Of a DNA stretch of 13,415 nt, positions 1 to 6,628 are shown in pieces (position 1 is the stretch's first letter; every line of letters starts with the position of its first letter). The DNA lies in contig JAUXAJ010000122.1 of the NCBI GenBank assembly GCA_030620005.1, positions 1 to 13,415 of the forward strand. The letters run 5' to 3'. The stretch is from Promethearchaeota archaeon (GTDB taxonomy: Archaea; Asgardarchaeota; Lokiarchaeia; Sigynarchaeales; SOKP01). The position numbers were made by a program, and so were the translations under genes. A model generated the notes under the pieces. That model did not search any database and had not been told where the DNA came from. It saw nothing but the letters and a program-made list of their open reading frames with translations.

Positions 1-132
1 AGGCGGAGCTGCCTTGTCAATTTCAGAAAAAATTTCCTTTTTTAATTCTAATTTTTCTGGTACTGCTTCTATGATTAAATCGGTATTAGCCACTGTTTCT
101 GTAATTCTTCGTCGTCCCACCCATACGAATGA
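1..132 (-). pseudogene. 3-hydroxyacyl-CoA dehydrogenase fragment, N-terminus missing, runs off left edge
   Basis: The minus strand reads DLIIEAVPEKLELKKEIF followed by SEIDKAAPP, the well-conserved strand and helix in the NAD-binding domain of 3-hydroxyacyl-CoA dehydrogenases, the beta-oxidation enzymes that oxidise 3-hydroxyacyl-CoA to 3-ketoacyl-CoA with NAD+. In intact enzymes this block lies about 80-90 residues after the GxGxxG motif. Here the frame is closed upstream by a stop at 133-135, the only possible start is a GTG at 118-120, and no GxGxxG-like coding can be found in bases 136-360 in any minus frame. The piece is therefore truncated at its 5' end or frameshifted more than once. 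The rest of the gene would lie beyond the left edge. The family assignment is strong. Whether it is a true pseudogene or a sequencing frameshift cannot be settled from this window. Confidence 0.7.
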
Positions 133-369
133 TTATTTTTCTCAGGTAATGTGGATCTTGCGACGACAGCTTCATCCAAATATGTCTTATACACCTTGCA
201 CCTTTAATGTAACAAATTTCGTGTTTTGTTCTGGGATCAATTAGAACATTTTCAGTCTATGATTTATGCTTTGATGTGCGTTCTACTTCTTTTAGTCTGA
301 AATTACTTATTTTTACTAAATTCAAGTCTTAAGAACTAGTGTTAAGAACTAATCTGCAACTAAATATTC
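133..369. other. Non-coding or decayed stretch with a short tandem direct repeat
   Basis: No intact gene is visible. On the minus strand one frame (about 125-300) reads RLKEVERTSKHKS, a stop, then DPRTKHEICYIKGARCI, while another frame (123-203) reads YLDEAVVARSTLPEKNNHSY. Both look like protein-coding composition broken by stops and frame changes, but I do not recognise the family. A perfect 10-bp direct repeat TTAAGAACTA occurs at 329-338 and 342-351, with a 13-bp period. The stretch is best read as the decayed 5' part of the gene fragment at the left edge, or of an adjacent lost gene. Confidence 0.4.
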
Positions 370-1260
370 CTATTTGATATGCTTTTGAATGAATTCGCCA
401 ATTTGTTCAATCCCTTGTTGACCCTCTGGCGCCCATTCTGCAAACGCAGCGAATACATGAATCATATCTTCCCAAATTTCTAACTGGACTTCAACTCCAG
501 CAGCCTTAGCACGATCTGCCAATCGAGTTGAATCGTCAATTAAAACTTCCGCAGTTCCTACCTGAATAAAAAGGGGCGGTAATCCTTGGAGGTTTGTATA
601 GAGAGGAGAAACTAGAGGATGCTTAGCATCTTCATCTCCATAGTATAATTCTGCTATGACCTCAAGAGATTCTGCTGGTATAAAGGGGTCGATGTCAGCA
701 TTGGTTTTTACGGATTCACCAGTAACTGCCAAATCGGTCCATGGAGAAAGGCATACAGCTGCAGCTGGCAATGTATCTCCATCATCTCGCAACTTTACAA
801 GCGTTGCAATTGTTAGACCACCCCCAGCAGAATCCCCTCCAATTATCATGTTTTTTGGCAGAATCCTTTCATTAGACACAAGCCAGCGATAAGCTGTCGT
901 TGAATCTTCGATTGCCGCGGGGTATGGATGTTCAGGGGCAAGACGATAATCAATTAATAAAACACGAGCTTTTGTTACCCGAGAGAGTCTTGCTGCAAGG
1001 TTTTCATGTGACTTAATGGAACCAGCTACATACCCGCCCCCGTGCAAATATAAAATGATATGGTCATTAATTACATCGGGAATAGTAATCCATACTGCAG
1101 GTACTCCTCCTACATCAACTGTTTCACATTTCACATCCTTAGGAAGCTTTACCATAGCTCCCAATTGGTCTAAACCCTCACGTATAGATTCTACACTAAA
1201 AGCAGTCTCTTTGAACTGCATTAGTAATTTAATTGCTCTTTCCATTCCTTCACTAACCAT
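370..1260 (-). CDS. Alpha/beta hydrolase, HSL-family carboxylesterase (acetyl-esterase/lipase type)
   Basis: This is a 296-residue serine esterase of the hormone-sensitive-lipase family (Abhydrolase_3), expected to cleave short acyl esters in the cytoplasm. The oxyanion motif HGGG is at residues 73-76. The nucleophile elbow GDSAGG is at 142-147, making Ser144 the nucleophile. His268 in the segment EDMIHVFAAF is the catalytic histidine. The acid is less clear: the segment VGTAEVLIDD places Glu238 where many relatives have Asp, with Asp242/243 as alternatives. No signal peptide or membrane segment is visible, and the length is normal for the family. The ATG start has only a weak, distant AGGAAG upstream; Met6 is an alternative start. 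A TATA-like TAATATATTT lies about 35-50 bp upstream. The gene follows the M20 peptidase on the same strand, but a 197-bp gap and a hairpin suggest it has its own promoter. The physiological substrate is unknown. Confidence 0.93.
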   Translation of the reverse strand: MVSEGMERAIKLLMQFKETAFSVESIREGLDQLGAMVKLPKDVKCETVDVGGVPAVWITIPDVINDHIILYLHGGGYVAGSIKSHENLAARLSRVTKARVLLIDYRLAPEHPYPAAIEDSTTAYRWLVSNERILPKNMIIGGDSAGGGLTIATLVKLRDDGDTLPAAAVCLSPWTDLAVTGESVKTNADIDPFIPAESLEVIAELYYGDEDAKHPLVSPLYTNLQGLPPLFIQVGTAEVLIDDSTRLADRAKAAGVEVQLEIWEDMIHVFAAFAEWAPEGQQGIEQIGEFIQKHIK

Positions 1261-1415
1261 TGATTATTTAACACTTCCTATAATTTTTTGAATTTTTTAA
1301 ATATATTATTTTAAGTGAGATTAATTAAGATATCTGGATATTTAAATTTTTTGATTGAATATCAACTAAAGCAACTTTGGGATGAAAATTTTGCAATTAT
1401 AAAAGAATGAAGGGT

Positions 1416-1441
1416 AGTGAACAAATTAAAGTTTGTTCACT
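1416..1441 (-). terminator. Strong hairpin downstream of the M20 peptidase gene
   Basis: GTGAACAAA (1417-1425) and TTTGTTCAC (1432-1440) form a perfect 9-bp inverted repeat with a 6-base loop, extended to 10 bp by an A:T pair at 1416/1441. It begins 17 bases after the stop of the minus-strand peptidase gene, and a pyrimidine/U-rich stretch follows in the transcript (about 1413-1398). This fits a transcript end or a 3'-end stabilising hairpin. The symmetry would also suit a dimeric regulator site, but it lies about 110 bp upstream of the esterase TATA-like box, which makes an operator role less likely. Confidence 0.5.
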
Positions 1442-1457
1442 CTTTCAGCATTCGCGT

Positions 1458-2690
1458 TCACTTAAGATAATTTAGCGCAGTAAGGGTAAAAATCTTCGTT
1501 GTGTCGATTAGGTCGTCGATATACACGAACTCGTCTTCAGCGTGCACGTTATTCTCGTGGCTTCCTGTACCCATTAAAATGGTTTCAATTCCGTATTCGT
1601 GAAAGAAATGGGCGTCGTTTGCCGATTGGAACATTTTAAACTCTCTTTCTTCGTTATAAACGGTACTAACTGCTTTTTTAACAACTTTAGCAAATCTTCC
1701 ATTAACATCTGAAACAAATGGTTCAAATGAAAATGTAATTTGAAAGTTAAGCTTTAAATCAGGATCTTCTTTCTTGGATTTCTCAACAAAATCATTAATT
1801 CTTTTTTTCATGCTTTCAATATCGTGTTCCGGAATGGTATTAACGATAAAATATAACAAACACTTCTCTGGAACTGTGGACATTTTTTCTCCGCCTTGAA
1901 TTCTTGCTAAATTGACCGTGCTTACTTTTGAAGGGTGACCCGGGAAATTTGGATATTTTGTTTCCGTTTTAAGTAATTCCCCTTGTAATTCTGTTAAAAA
2001 ATTCAGGACTTTTATCATTTTTTGGACGGCATTTATCCCTGAAAACTCGTTTCGATAAGTAGGTATGTCTGGAAAACTCAAGGCGTGAGCTTTTTTTCCA
2101 GTAATCACGAAGGTTCCGAGAAGAAACCCTCCCGTATAAGCTGCTGGATAGCCTCCACGCCCGTCTCCTAATAAACAAGCGTCTCCCTTTATCAATCCTT
2201 TATCAAGTAAATATTTAGCTCCGTTAAACCCGCCTGTTTCTTCGTCTATTACTGATATTACCGTCAATCCTTTAATATCAATGCCAAAATCAATCAATGC
2301 TTTAGTAGCAAAGAGCTCTGCCGTCACACAAGCTTTATCGTCGCAAGCCCCTCGACCATATATCTTGTCATCAACGATTTCCGCACCAAAGGGATCTTTT
2401 GTCCAACCCTTATAAGCTGGGACGGTATCCATATGCCCGTACAGAATTAACAATGGACTTTCAGAACTCCCAGGAATCCCAAAACTCCCGTAAGTTCCTA
2501 CAACATTGTTCCTCTTGCAATTTGTTTCAAGACCGATTTCCTTCATTTTGCTTTCTACGAATTTTGAAATAGGCTTGTATTTTCCGGGAGGATTTTCCGA
2601 AGGAATTCTTATAATTTCTTGATGAAATTTTATGATCTCATCTCTCATGGCATCAATTTTACTTAGAATTGTTTTTTCTAGATTTTCCAT
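1458..2690 (-). CDS. M20 family metallopeptidase / deacylase (ArgE/DapE/ACY1/CPG2 type)
   Basis: This 410-residue protein belongs to the di-zinc M20 peptidases and deacylases, which hydrolyse amide bonds in N-acyl amino acids or small peptides. All key residues are visible. The first metal motif YGHMDTVP gives His86 and Asp88. GRGACDDKA supplies the bridging Asp117. DEETGG supplies the general base Glu150 and metal ligand Glu151. LLGDGRG gives ligand Asp176, and NNVHAEDE gives the distal ligand His383. The dimerisation (lid) domain lies between about residues 190 and 310 and contains the typical GGEKMSTVPEKC segment. No signal peptide is seen, so it should act in the cytoplasm. Substrate cannot be deduced from sequence: succinyl-diaminopimelate desuccinylase, acetylornithine deacetylase or dipeptidase are all possible, and no arginine or lysine synthesis genes are nearby. 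The ATG start has no clear ribosome binding site. Confidence 0.92.
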   Translation of the reverse strand: MENLEKTILSKIDAMRDEIIKFHQEIIRIPSENPPGKYKPISKFVESKMKEIGLETNCKRNNVVGTYGSFGIPGSSESPLLILYGHMDTVPAYKGWTKDPFGAEIVDDKIYGRGACDDKACVTAELFATKALIDFGIDIKGLTVISVIDEETGGFNGAKYLLDKGLIKGDACLLGDGRGGYPAAYTGGFLLGTFVITGKKAHALSFPDIPTYRNEFSGINAVQKMIKVLNFLTELQGELLKTETKYPNFPGHPSKVSTVNLARIQGGEKMSTVPEKCLLYFIVNTIPEHDIESMKKRINDFVEKSKKEDPDLKLNFQITFSFEPFVSDVNGRFAKVVKKAVSTVYNEEREFKMFQSANDAHFFHEYGIETILMGTGSHENNVHAEDEFVYIDDLIDTTKIFTLTALNYLK

Positions 2691-2974
2691 GATTTTTCAA
2701 CTATGTTTTTTTCTAATTAATTAATTATTCTTTTTTATGGAAATTTAATTGATAAATCTAAAGTATAATAATTCTACTCAACAATTATTAATTTCATATT
2801 TATATTTTTCACAAAAGAAAGGTATTTAAATATAAAATGATAGAGTGAAATTAATTTGAAATGATTTATTTTTAAATAATTGTAATAAATGAAAAATTTG
2901 AAAAAGAAAATGGAAAAAAGGGGCAAAATGTCGTTTTTTCGTTTCTACAACTCATAATCTACTAAGGACCTACC
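2691..2974. promoter_or_regulatory. Divergent promoter region between the M20 peptidase and the small charged protein
   Basis: This very AT-rich stretch separates two divergently transcribed genes. For the plus strand, TATA-like boxes occur at 2824-2833 (TTTAAATATA) and 2869-2878 (TTTTTAAATA), which would leave a 5' leader of roughly 75-125 bases. For the minus strand, the A/T run at about 2716-2727 (AATTAATTAATT) could serve the peptidase. A Shine-Dalgarno-like AAGGA at 2964-2968 lies 6 bases before the plus-strand ATG. I see no other structure. Confidence 0.4.
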
Positions 2975-3223
2975 ATGGATAACGAAAGTAAAAATCGTAA
3001 ATCTTTCACAATGGAAAAAACGGAGAAAATTAACAGAACTAGTGCAAAAGAAACTCATGAATATTCTTTGGAGGATTATGTAGATATTTCTACTCTAATC
3101 GTTCCTTTTTGGAAAATATCTGAAAAGAATAGTCGCTTAAAAAGTTCTAAGGGAAAGGATGAAGATTTCCCCAAAAAAAATGCTTCTGAACTGAAAGATA
3201 TCTTAAAAAAAGAATTTTTATAA
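2975..3223 (+). CDS. Small charged protein of unknown function, upstream of the GTPase gene
   Basis: This is an 82-residue ORF that I do not recognise. It is rich in Lys, Glu, Asp and Ser, with a hydrophobic core segment DISTLIVPFW near residues 37-46 and a charged C-terminal tail that could form a helix (ASELKDILKKEFL). There is no signal peptide, no cysteine and no membrane helix. Support for a real gene: the ATG is preceded at 6 bases by AAGGA, the codon usage resembles neighbouring genes, and it lies 123 bases upstream of the Ras-like GTPase on the same strand. Residue 13 is a second Met and could be the start. Adjacency to a small GTPase makes a regulator, effector or scaffold role imaginable, but nothing in the sequence shows that. 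An ORF of this length in AT-rich DNA could also arise by chance. Confidence 0.55.
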   Translation: MDNESKNRKSFTMEKTEKINRTSAKETHEYSLEDYVDISTLIVPFWKISEKNSRLKSSKGKDEDFPKKNASELKDILKKEFL

Positions 3224-3323
3224 CATTTCAGTAGTAACGCTAAGTTTTTTAACAATACAAGCACTATTTTAAGTTACAAATCACGTGCGAAATTTTCTTT
3301 AGATTTGAAAAAAAATAAATGAA

Positions 3324-3346
3324 ATTATATATCTTGTTTGTAGAAA
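3324..3346 (+). promoter_or_regulatory. TATA-like box just upstream of the GTPase gene
   Basis: ATTATATA at 3324-3331 lies about 20 bases before the ATG at 3347, and a second A/T-rich element lies at 3311-3320. Archaeal transcription usually starts about 25 bp downstream of the TATA centre, which falls at or next to the ATG. With no Shine-Dalgarno motif before this ATG, a leaderless or very short-leader transcript is likely. This also suggests the GTPase can be transcribed independently of the small ORF upstream. Confidence 0.4.
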
Positions 3347-3868
3347 ATGAAAAAGCAAGTAGTTTTAAAGTTCTTAATCGCAGGGGACGCCTCCGTTGGG
3401 AAAACAACGCTAGTTCATGGGTTCGTGGACGGTGTTTTTATAGAAAATACCACAATGACGGTTGCTGTCGAATTTCGCATGAAAGACATTCAAGTTCGCG
3501 ACGTGAAGTGCCAACTCCAATTGTGGGACATCGGAGGTCAAGAAAGGTTTCGATTCATGGTTGAGAAATACATTCCTGGTGCGCAAGGGGCATTATTGTT
3601 ATACGATATTACGAACATGAAAAGTTTTGTTAATATTGAAAAATGGACGCAAATTGTTAGAATGCACGATAATGAATTGCCGATAGTGCTTGTTAGCACG
3701 AAATATGATCTTGAAGAATTTACAATGATTGGCGATTTCTACCCCGAAAAAACTAAAAGGCGATTTAAAATGATCGATTACGTCAAGACTTCTTCAAAAT
3801 TAGGACTTAATGTCGATAAAGTATTTGAAATCTTAGCAACACATATCGTTAACAACAGCGAATTATGA
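3347..3868 (+). CDS. Ras-superfamily small GTPase (Rab/Arf/Rho-like)
   Basis: This 173-residue protein is a complete small G domain, expected to switch between GTP- and GDP-bound states. The P-loop GDASVGKTT is at 13-21 (Lys19, Thr20). The switch I threonine is probably Thr38, before VAVEF. The G3 motif WDIGGQERF at 60-68 contains Asp61, Gly64 and the catalytic Gln65. G4 is TKYD at 118-121, with the TKxD form seen in Rho proteins rather than NKxD, and G5 is TSSK at 148-151. WDxGGQ is typical of Arf and G-alpha proteins, while YDITNMKSF resembles Rabs, so it does not fall cleanly into one eukaryotic family. The only cysteine is internal (Cys55) and the C-terminus ends soon after the last helix, so C-terminal prenylation is not possible. 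Such genes are numerous in Asgard archaea and their functions are largely unknown. No GAP, GEF or roadblock gene is in the window. Confidence 0.95.
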   Translation: MKKQVVLKFLIAGDASVGKTTLVHGFVDGVFIENTTMTVAVEFRMKDIQVRDVKCQLQLWDIGGQERFRFMVEKYIPGAQGALLLYDITNMKSFVNIEKWTQIVRMHDNELPIVLVSTKYDLEEFTMIGDFYPEKTKRRFKMIDYVKTSSKLGLNVDKVFEILATHIVNNSEL

Positions 3869-3938
3869 TTTCTAATTTTGATTTTTGACTTAATTAATAA
3901 AAAAGAACACGAATAACGTTAATAAATATAAAAAAAGA

Positions 3939-5489
3939 TTAAGAGTTGAATATTTTACCCGTTTTTTTCTCTTCTTCTTCGCGTAGTGGTTGTTTCATTA
4001 TTTTGCCGGTAGGTGTTTGAGGTAGGGCGTCTTTAAATTCCACGTGTTTAGGCACTTTAAAATTAGCTAAATTTTTTTTACAATATTCAATGATTTCTTC
4101 GGCAGATATCGATTTTCCCTCTTTCAAAACTATAAAAGCTTTAGGTAGCTCTCCGTAGATCTCATCCCGCACTCCAATAACCGTTGCTAACGATACATCT
4201 GGATGTGAATAAAGTACTTCTTCGATTTCTCGAGGATAGATGTTTTCGCCTCCTCGGATGATCATGTCTTTCTTGCGATCTGTTATGTAGAAAAAGCCAT
4301 CCTCGTCCATGTGGCCAATATCACCCGTATAAAGCCAGCCTTCTTTAAGGGTTTCGGCGTTTGCCTCAGGGTTCTTGAAATATTCTTTCATGATGTTATC
4401 TCCTTTAATTATTATTTCGCCTTTAGTATTTGGAGGGACATCTTTACTTTCTTTATCAACAATTTTCATTTCATTACCCGGTAATGGTATGCCGATACTT
4501 CCTATTTTTCGCCTGTCTTCGGTTTCTGTAGGCAAGGGATTCACTGAAGAAGCGCAAGTACCCTCCGTGAGACCATAACCTTCTACAACCTTACATTTAA
4601 AAGTGGCTTCAAATTCTTTCATCACTTTTACCGGCAATGGCGCAGCTCCACATATAATAAACTTCAGGGAAGAAAGATCAAGATTTTCGTGCGGCATTTT
4701 TAGCAAGACTGAGAGAATCGTGGGAACTGCGCTGAAAGTGGACGCTTTATATTTTGCGACAGTTTCCCAATGTGCTTGAGCTGAAAACCCAGGTGTTAAA
4801 ATGCAACTTGCTCCAATTGTTAAAGGCGTCATGACTGTCACAATTTGAGCATTCACGTGAAATAATGGCAAAATTAGCATGAATCGAAAGTATTCTTCTG
4901 CTTTTAAGAAGTCTTTTATCATTTCTGCATTTCTCTTGATATTGAAATGTGTTTGCAAAACGCCTTTAGGAAAACCTGTGGTACCTGAGGTATAGAGAAT
5001 GGCAGCATAGTCTTCTTTTTCGTCAATCTCCACTGCAAGAGGCGGATCCGCTGATGCATTATCCATTAATTCCCAAAAATTCAGGGTATCTTCAACTGGA
5101 TCTCCAATTACAATTATATTTTTCAAATTAGGAAGATCTTCTTTAATTTGATTAATTAATTCCATAAAAGAAGGGATTGTAACAATGGCTTTTGCTTCCG
5201 AATGCCCCACAACAAATTTTACTTCTCGGGCTTTGAAAAGCGCATTGACAGGACCAATAACCGCACCTATTTTAGGGATGCCCAAATATAAATACACGAA
5301 TTCTGGCATGTTTGGTAGGAAAACGCTCACTTTATCTCCCTTTTTAATACCGAGATCACTTAAGAAATTTGCTACTTTATTTGTTAGCTCATTCAGTTGA
5401 GAATAAGATATGGTCTCGTCTTTCCAATACAAAAATACTTTATCTTTATACTTTTCTGCTTGTGTTTCAACTAATTTTCTAAGAGTCAA
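3939..5489 (-). CDS. AMP-forming acyl-CoA synthetase (long/medium-chain fatty-acid or aromatic-acid CoA ligase)
   Basis: This 516-residue ANL-superfamily enzyme activates a carboxylic acid with ATP and CoA through an acyl-adenylate. The phosphate loop YTSGTTGFPKG is at 166-176, GYGLTEG at 304-310, YTGD at 387-390 (ribose-binding Asp390), the hinge DRKKDMIIRGGENIYP at 404-419, and the catalytic lysine Lys496 in PTGKIMKQ. Length and motif order are normal, so it appears intact. The start codon is TTG. It is supported by TGAGGA at 5497-5502 with a 7-base spacer; the next in-frame Met is residue 61, inside the conserved fold, so TTG must be the start. It is convergent with the GTPase gene. The acid substrate cannot be read from sequence; FadD-like fatty-acid use is plausible given the hydrolase neighbours and the beta-oxidation gene fragment at the left edge. 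Confidence 0.94.
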   Translation of the reverse strand: MTLRKLVETQAEKYKDKVFLYWKDETISYSQLNELTNKVANFLSDLGIKKGDKVSVFLPNMPEFVYLYLGIPKIGAVIGPVNALFKAREVKFVVGHSEAKAIVTIPSFMELINQIKEDLPNLKNIIVIGDPVEDTLNFWELMDNASADPPLAVEIDEKEDYAAILYTSGTTGFPKGVLQTHFNIKRNAEMIKDFLKAEEYFRFMLILPLFHVNAQIVTVMTPLTIGASCILTPGFSAQAHWETVAKYKASTFSAVPTILSVLLKMPHENLDLSSLKFIICGAAPLPVKVMKEFEATFKCKVVEGYGLTEGTCASSVNPLPTETEDRRKIGSIGIPLPGNEMKIVDKESKDVPPNTKGEIIIKGDNIMKEYFKNPEANAETLKEGWLYTGDIGHMDEDGFFYITDRKKDMIIRGGENIYPREIEEVLYSHPDVSLATVIGVRDEIYGELPKAFIVLKEGKSISAEEIIEYCKKNLANFKVPKHVEFKDALPQTPTGKIMKQPLREEEEKKTGKIFNS

Positions 5490-5496
5490 TATAAAT

Positions 5497-5502
5497 TCCT
5501 CA
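5497..5502 (-). promoter_or_regulatory. Ribosome binding site supporting a TTG start of the acyl-CoA synthetase
   Basis: On the minus strand TGAGGA lies 7 bases before the TTG at 5487-5489. Since no ATG or GTG is available near the N-terminus of this ANL enzyme, this Shine-Dalgarno motif decides the start. Confidence 0.65.
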
Positions 5503-5569
5503 ATTTTCTATTGAATTTTTAATTAATAATCATAAATAAGCGTGTTGTTCTATTAAATTTTGCTTTTTG

Positions 5570-5617
5570 TTAAAAATATATTCGAAATCTAAATTTCTTA
5601 ATTTTCTTCTTTGGAGG
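5570..5617 (+). promoter_or_regulatory. TATA-like box and GGAGG site in front of the hidden small membrane ORF
   Basis: TTAAAAATATATT at 5570-5582 is a good archaeal TATA-like element. Transcription would start near 5600, leaving a short leader that contains GGAGG at 5613-5617, 4 bases before the ATT at 5622. The promoter-to-SD-to-ORF spacing is coherent and supports a real plus-strand gene here. Confidence 0.4.
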
Positions 5618-5621
5618 TTTT

Positions 5622-5783
5622 ATTGCTGCTTTTTTATTAGTTTTATTTTTAGCGCTCTCAATTTTATTGAGTAGCATTCCTGGAATAAGTAGAGAAATGA
5701 TCGTGCTTTCAAAATGGTTGGTTCTCTTTACAATTTTAGCGTGGACCGCTGAGCACGGATTCTATACGCATGAAGCTAAATAA
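5622..5783 (+). CDS. Small two-helix membrane protein, apparent ATT start
   Basis: An open frame of 53 codons ends at TAA 5781-5783. From an ATT at 5622 it would encode a first hydrophobic helix (AAFLLVLFLALSILLSSIPG), a short polar turn with GISREM, a second hydrophobic stretch (LSKWLVLFTILAW) and a polar tail ending in HGFYTHEAK. There is no in-frame ATG, GTG or TTG between the upstream stop at 5571-5573 and the first helix; the first in-frame TTG and ATG lie inside the ORF. GGAGG at 5613-5617 is well placed for ATT as start codon, the same SD type seen before the flavin-reductase gene. A real two-helix membrane protein with a rare start is my preferred reading. Alternatives are a remnant of a longer gene, or an initiation codon lost to a base error. 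I do not recognise the family. It fills the otherwise empty gap between the acyl-CoA synthetase and the next hydrolase. Confidence 0.5.
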   Translation: MAAFLLVLFLALSILLSSIPGISREMIVLSKWLVLFTILAWTAEHGFYTHEAK

Positions 5784-5847
5784 ATCAAAGAGATGAATAA
5801 ATTGGTTAAAAATTAATTAAATAATAGAGTTTTTGCCAAAACCATCT

Positions 5848-6627
5848 TCATTTAAATTTATCGATGAATGCTTTCAAGGGAGTAAAGTACATTTTTGTGT
5901 AAGAAAATATATCGTTGTGTCCCGCACCTTCTATCATTATTAATTTTTTCTCAACTCCTTCAGGGACGGAATCGTATAATAATTGACCCTCGTCGCAAGG
6001 TATTATCCAATCTATTGTTCCATGAATGATTAATACTGGTTTTTTAAACTGCTTGACCCTTGTATCGTTTGAATGTTTTTCCAAAGCTTCTTTGGTTATC
6101 CCTGGACCATTAACTCTAAATAATCTCGTCATCATGTTATAAATGCTACCAAATCCGCTTTCAAAAATAATGCCCCGGAGGTCTTCAGGGTCATGAGCGC
6201 CAATTTCAGAAGCGCACGCGCTACCTAACGATCTTCCTTGGACGAATAGGGAATTTTTTAATCCGTTCTCTTCCATCCATTTCCTAAATTCCTTGTAAAT
6301 AGGAAACGCGTCGGAAATTAAACTGGTGTAAAAAGGATTTCCTGAACTATGCCCATATCCTCGAAAATCAACCACGGCCAAATTCACTCCACATTCGAAA
6401 TATGTCTCAGTAAAGTAACGATAGTCGAGAGCAATCTCACCGTTTCCGTGAAATAACAATATTGTTGGGAGATCTTCGCTGTTAATAAAAATGTAACCGC
6501 CTATTAGGACGCCATCATCTAGTAAGAACTCTAAAACTTTAATATTTGAGGCCAAATCATCGGGAACCGGGACTTTTCTAGGATAAAATACAATGCCAGA
6601 AACCCTAGGATCATCTAAAAAGGACAT
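5848..6627 (-). CDS. Alpha/beta hydrolase (Bem46/ABHD13-like serine hydrolase)
   Basis: This 259-residue alpha/beta hydrolase carries all three catalytic residues. The oxyanion region LLFHGNGE is at 57-64, the conserved strand VDFRGYGHSSG at 86-96, the nucleophile elbow GRSLG at 131-135 (Ser133), the acid Asp206 in HGTIDWIIP, and His237 in GAGHND. The order and spacing resemble the Bem46/ABHD13/FrsA group of small serine hydrolases, which act on esters or thioesters of largely unknown identity. It has no signal peptide and should be cytoplasmic. It is a monocistronic-looking minus-strand gene between the small membrane ORF and the flavin-reductase gene. Its start region holds a striking palindrome between a TATA-like box and the ATG, so regulation by a DNA-binding dimer is likely. 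Confidence 0.92.
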   Translation of the reverse strand: MSFLDDPRVSGIVFYPRKVPVPDDLASNIKVLEFLLDDGVLIGGYIFINSEDLPTILLFHGNGEIALDYRYFTETYFECGVNLAVVDFRGYGHSSGNPFYTSLISDAFPIYKEFRKWMEENGLKNSLFVQGRSLGSACASEIGAHDPEDLRGIIFESGFGSIYNMMTRLFRVNGPGITKEALEKHSNDTRVKQFKKPVLIIHGTIDWIIPCDEGQLLYDSVPEGVEKKLIMIEGAGHNDIFSYTKMYFTPLKAFIDKFK

Positions 6628-6628
6628 A

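Noticed and set aside
14..244. Plus-strand ORF of 76 codons at the left edge
   Set aside because: It is antisense to a clearly recognisable 3-hydroxyacyl-CoA dehydrogenase segment on the minus strand and has no family features.
3319..3564. Plus-strand ORF overlapping the first third of the GTPase gene in another frame
   Set aside because: The overlapping frame encodes the conserved P-loop and G3 motifs; this ORF has low-information Arg/Ser-rich sequence and no motif.
3347..3868. Classification of the GTPase as bacterial MglA
   Set aside because: It has a Ras-type Thr in switch I, Gln in G3 and TKxD, and lacks the MglA-typical NxxD and extended switch features.
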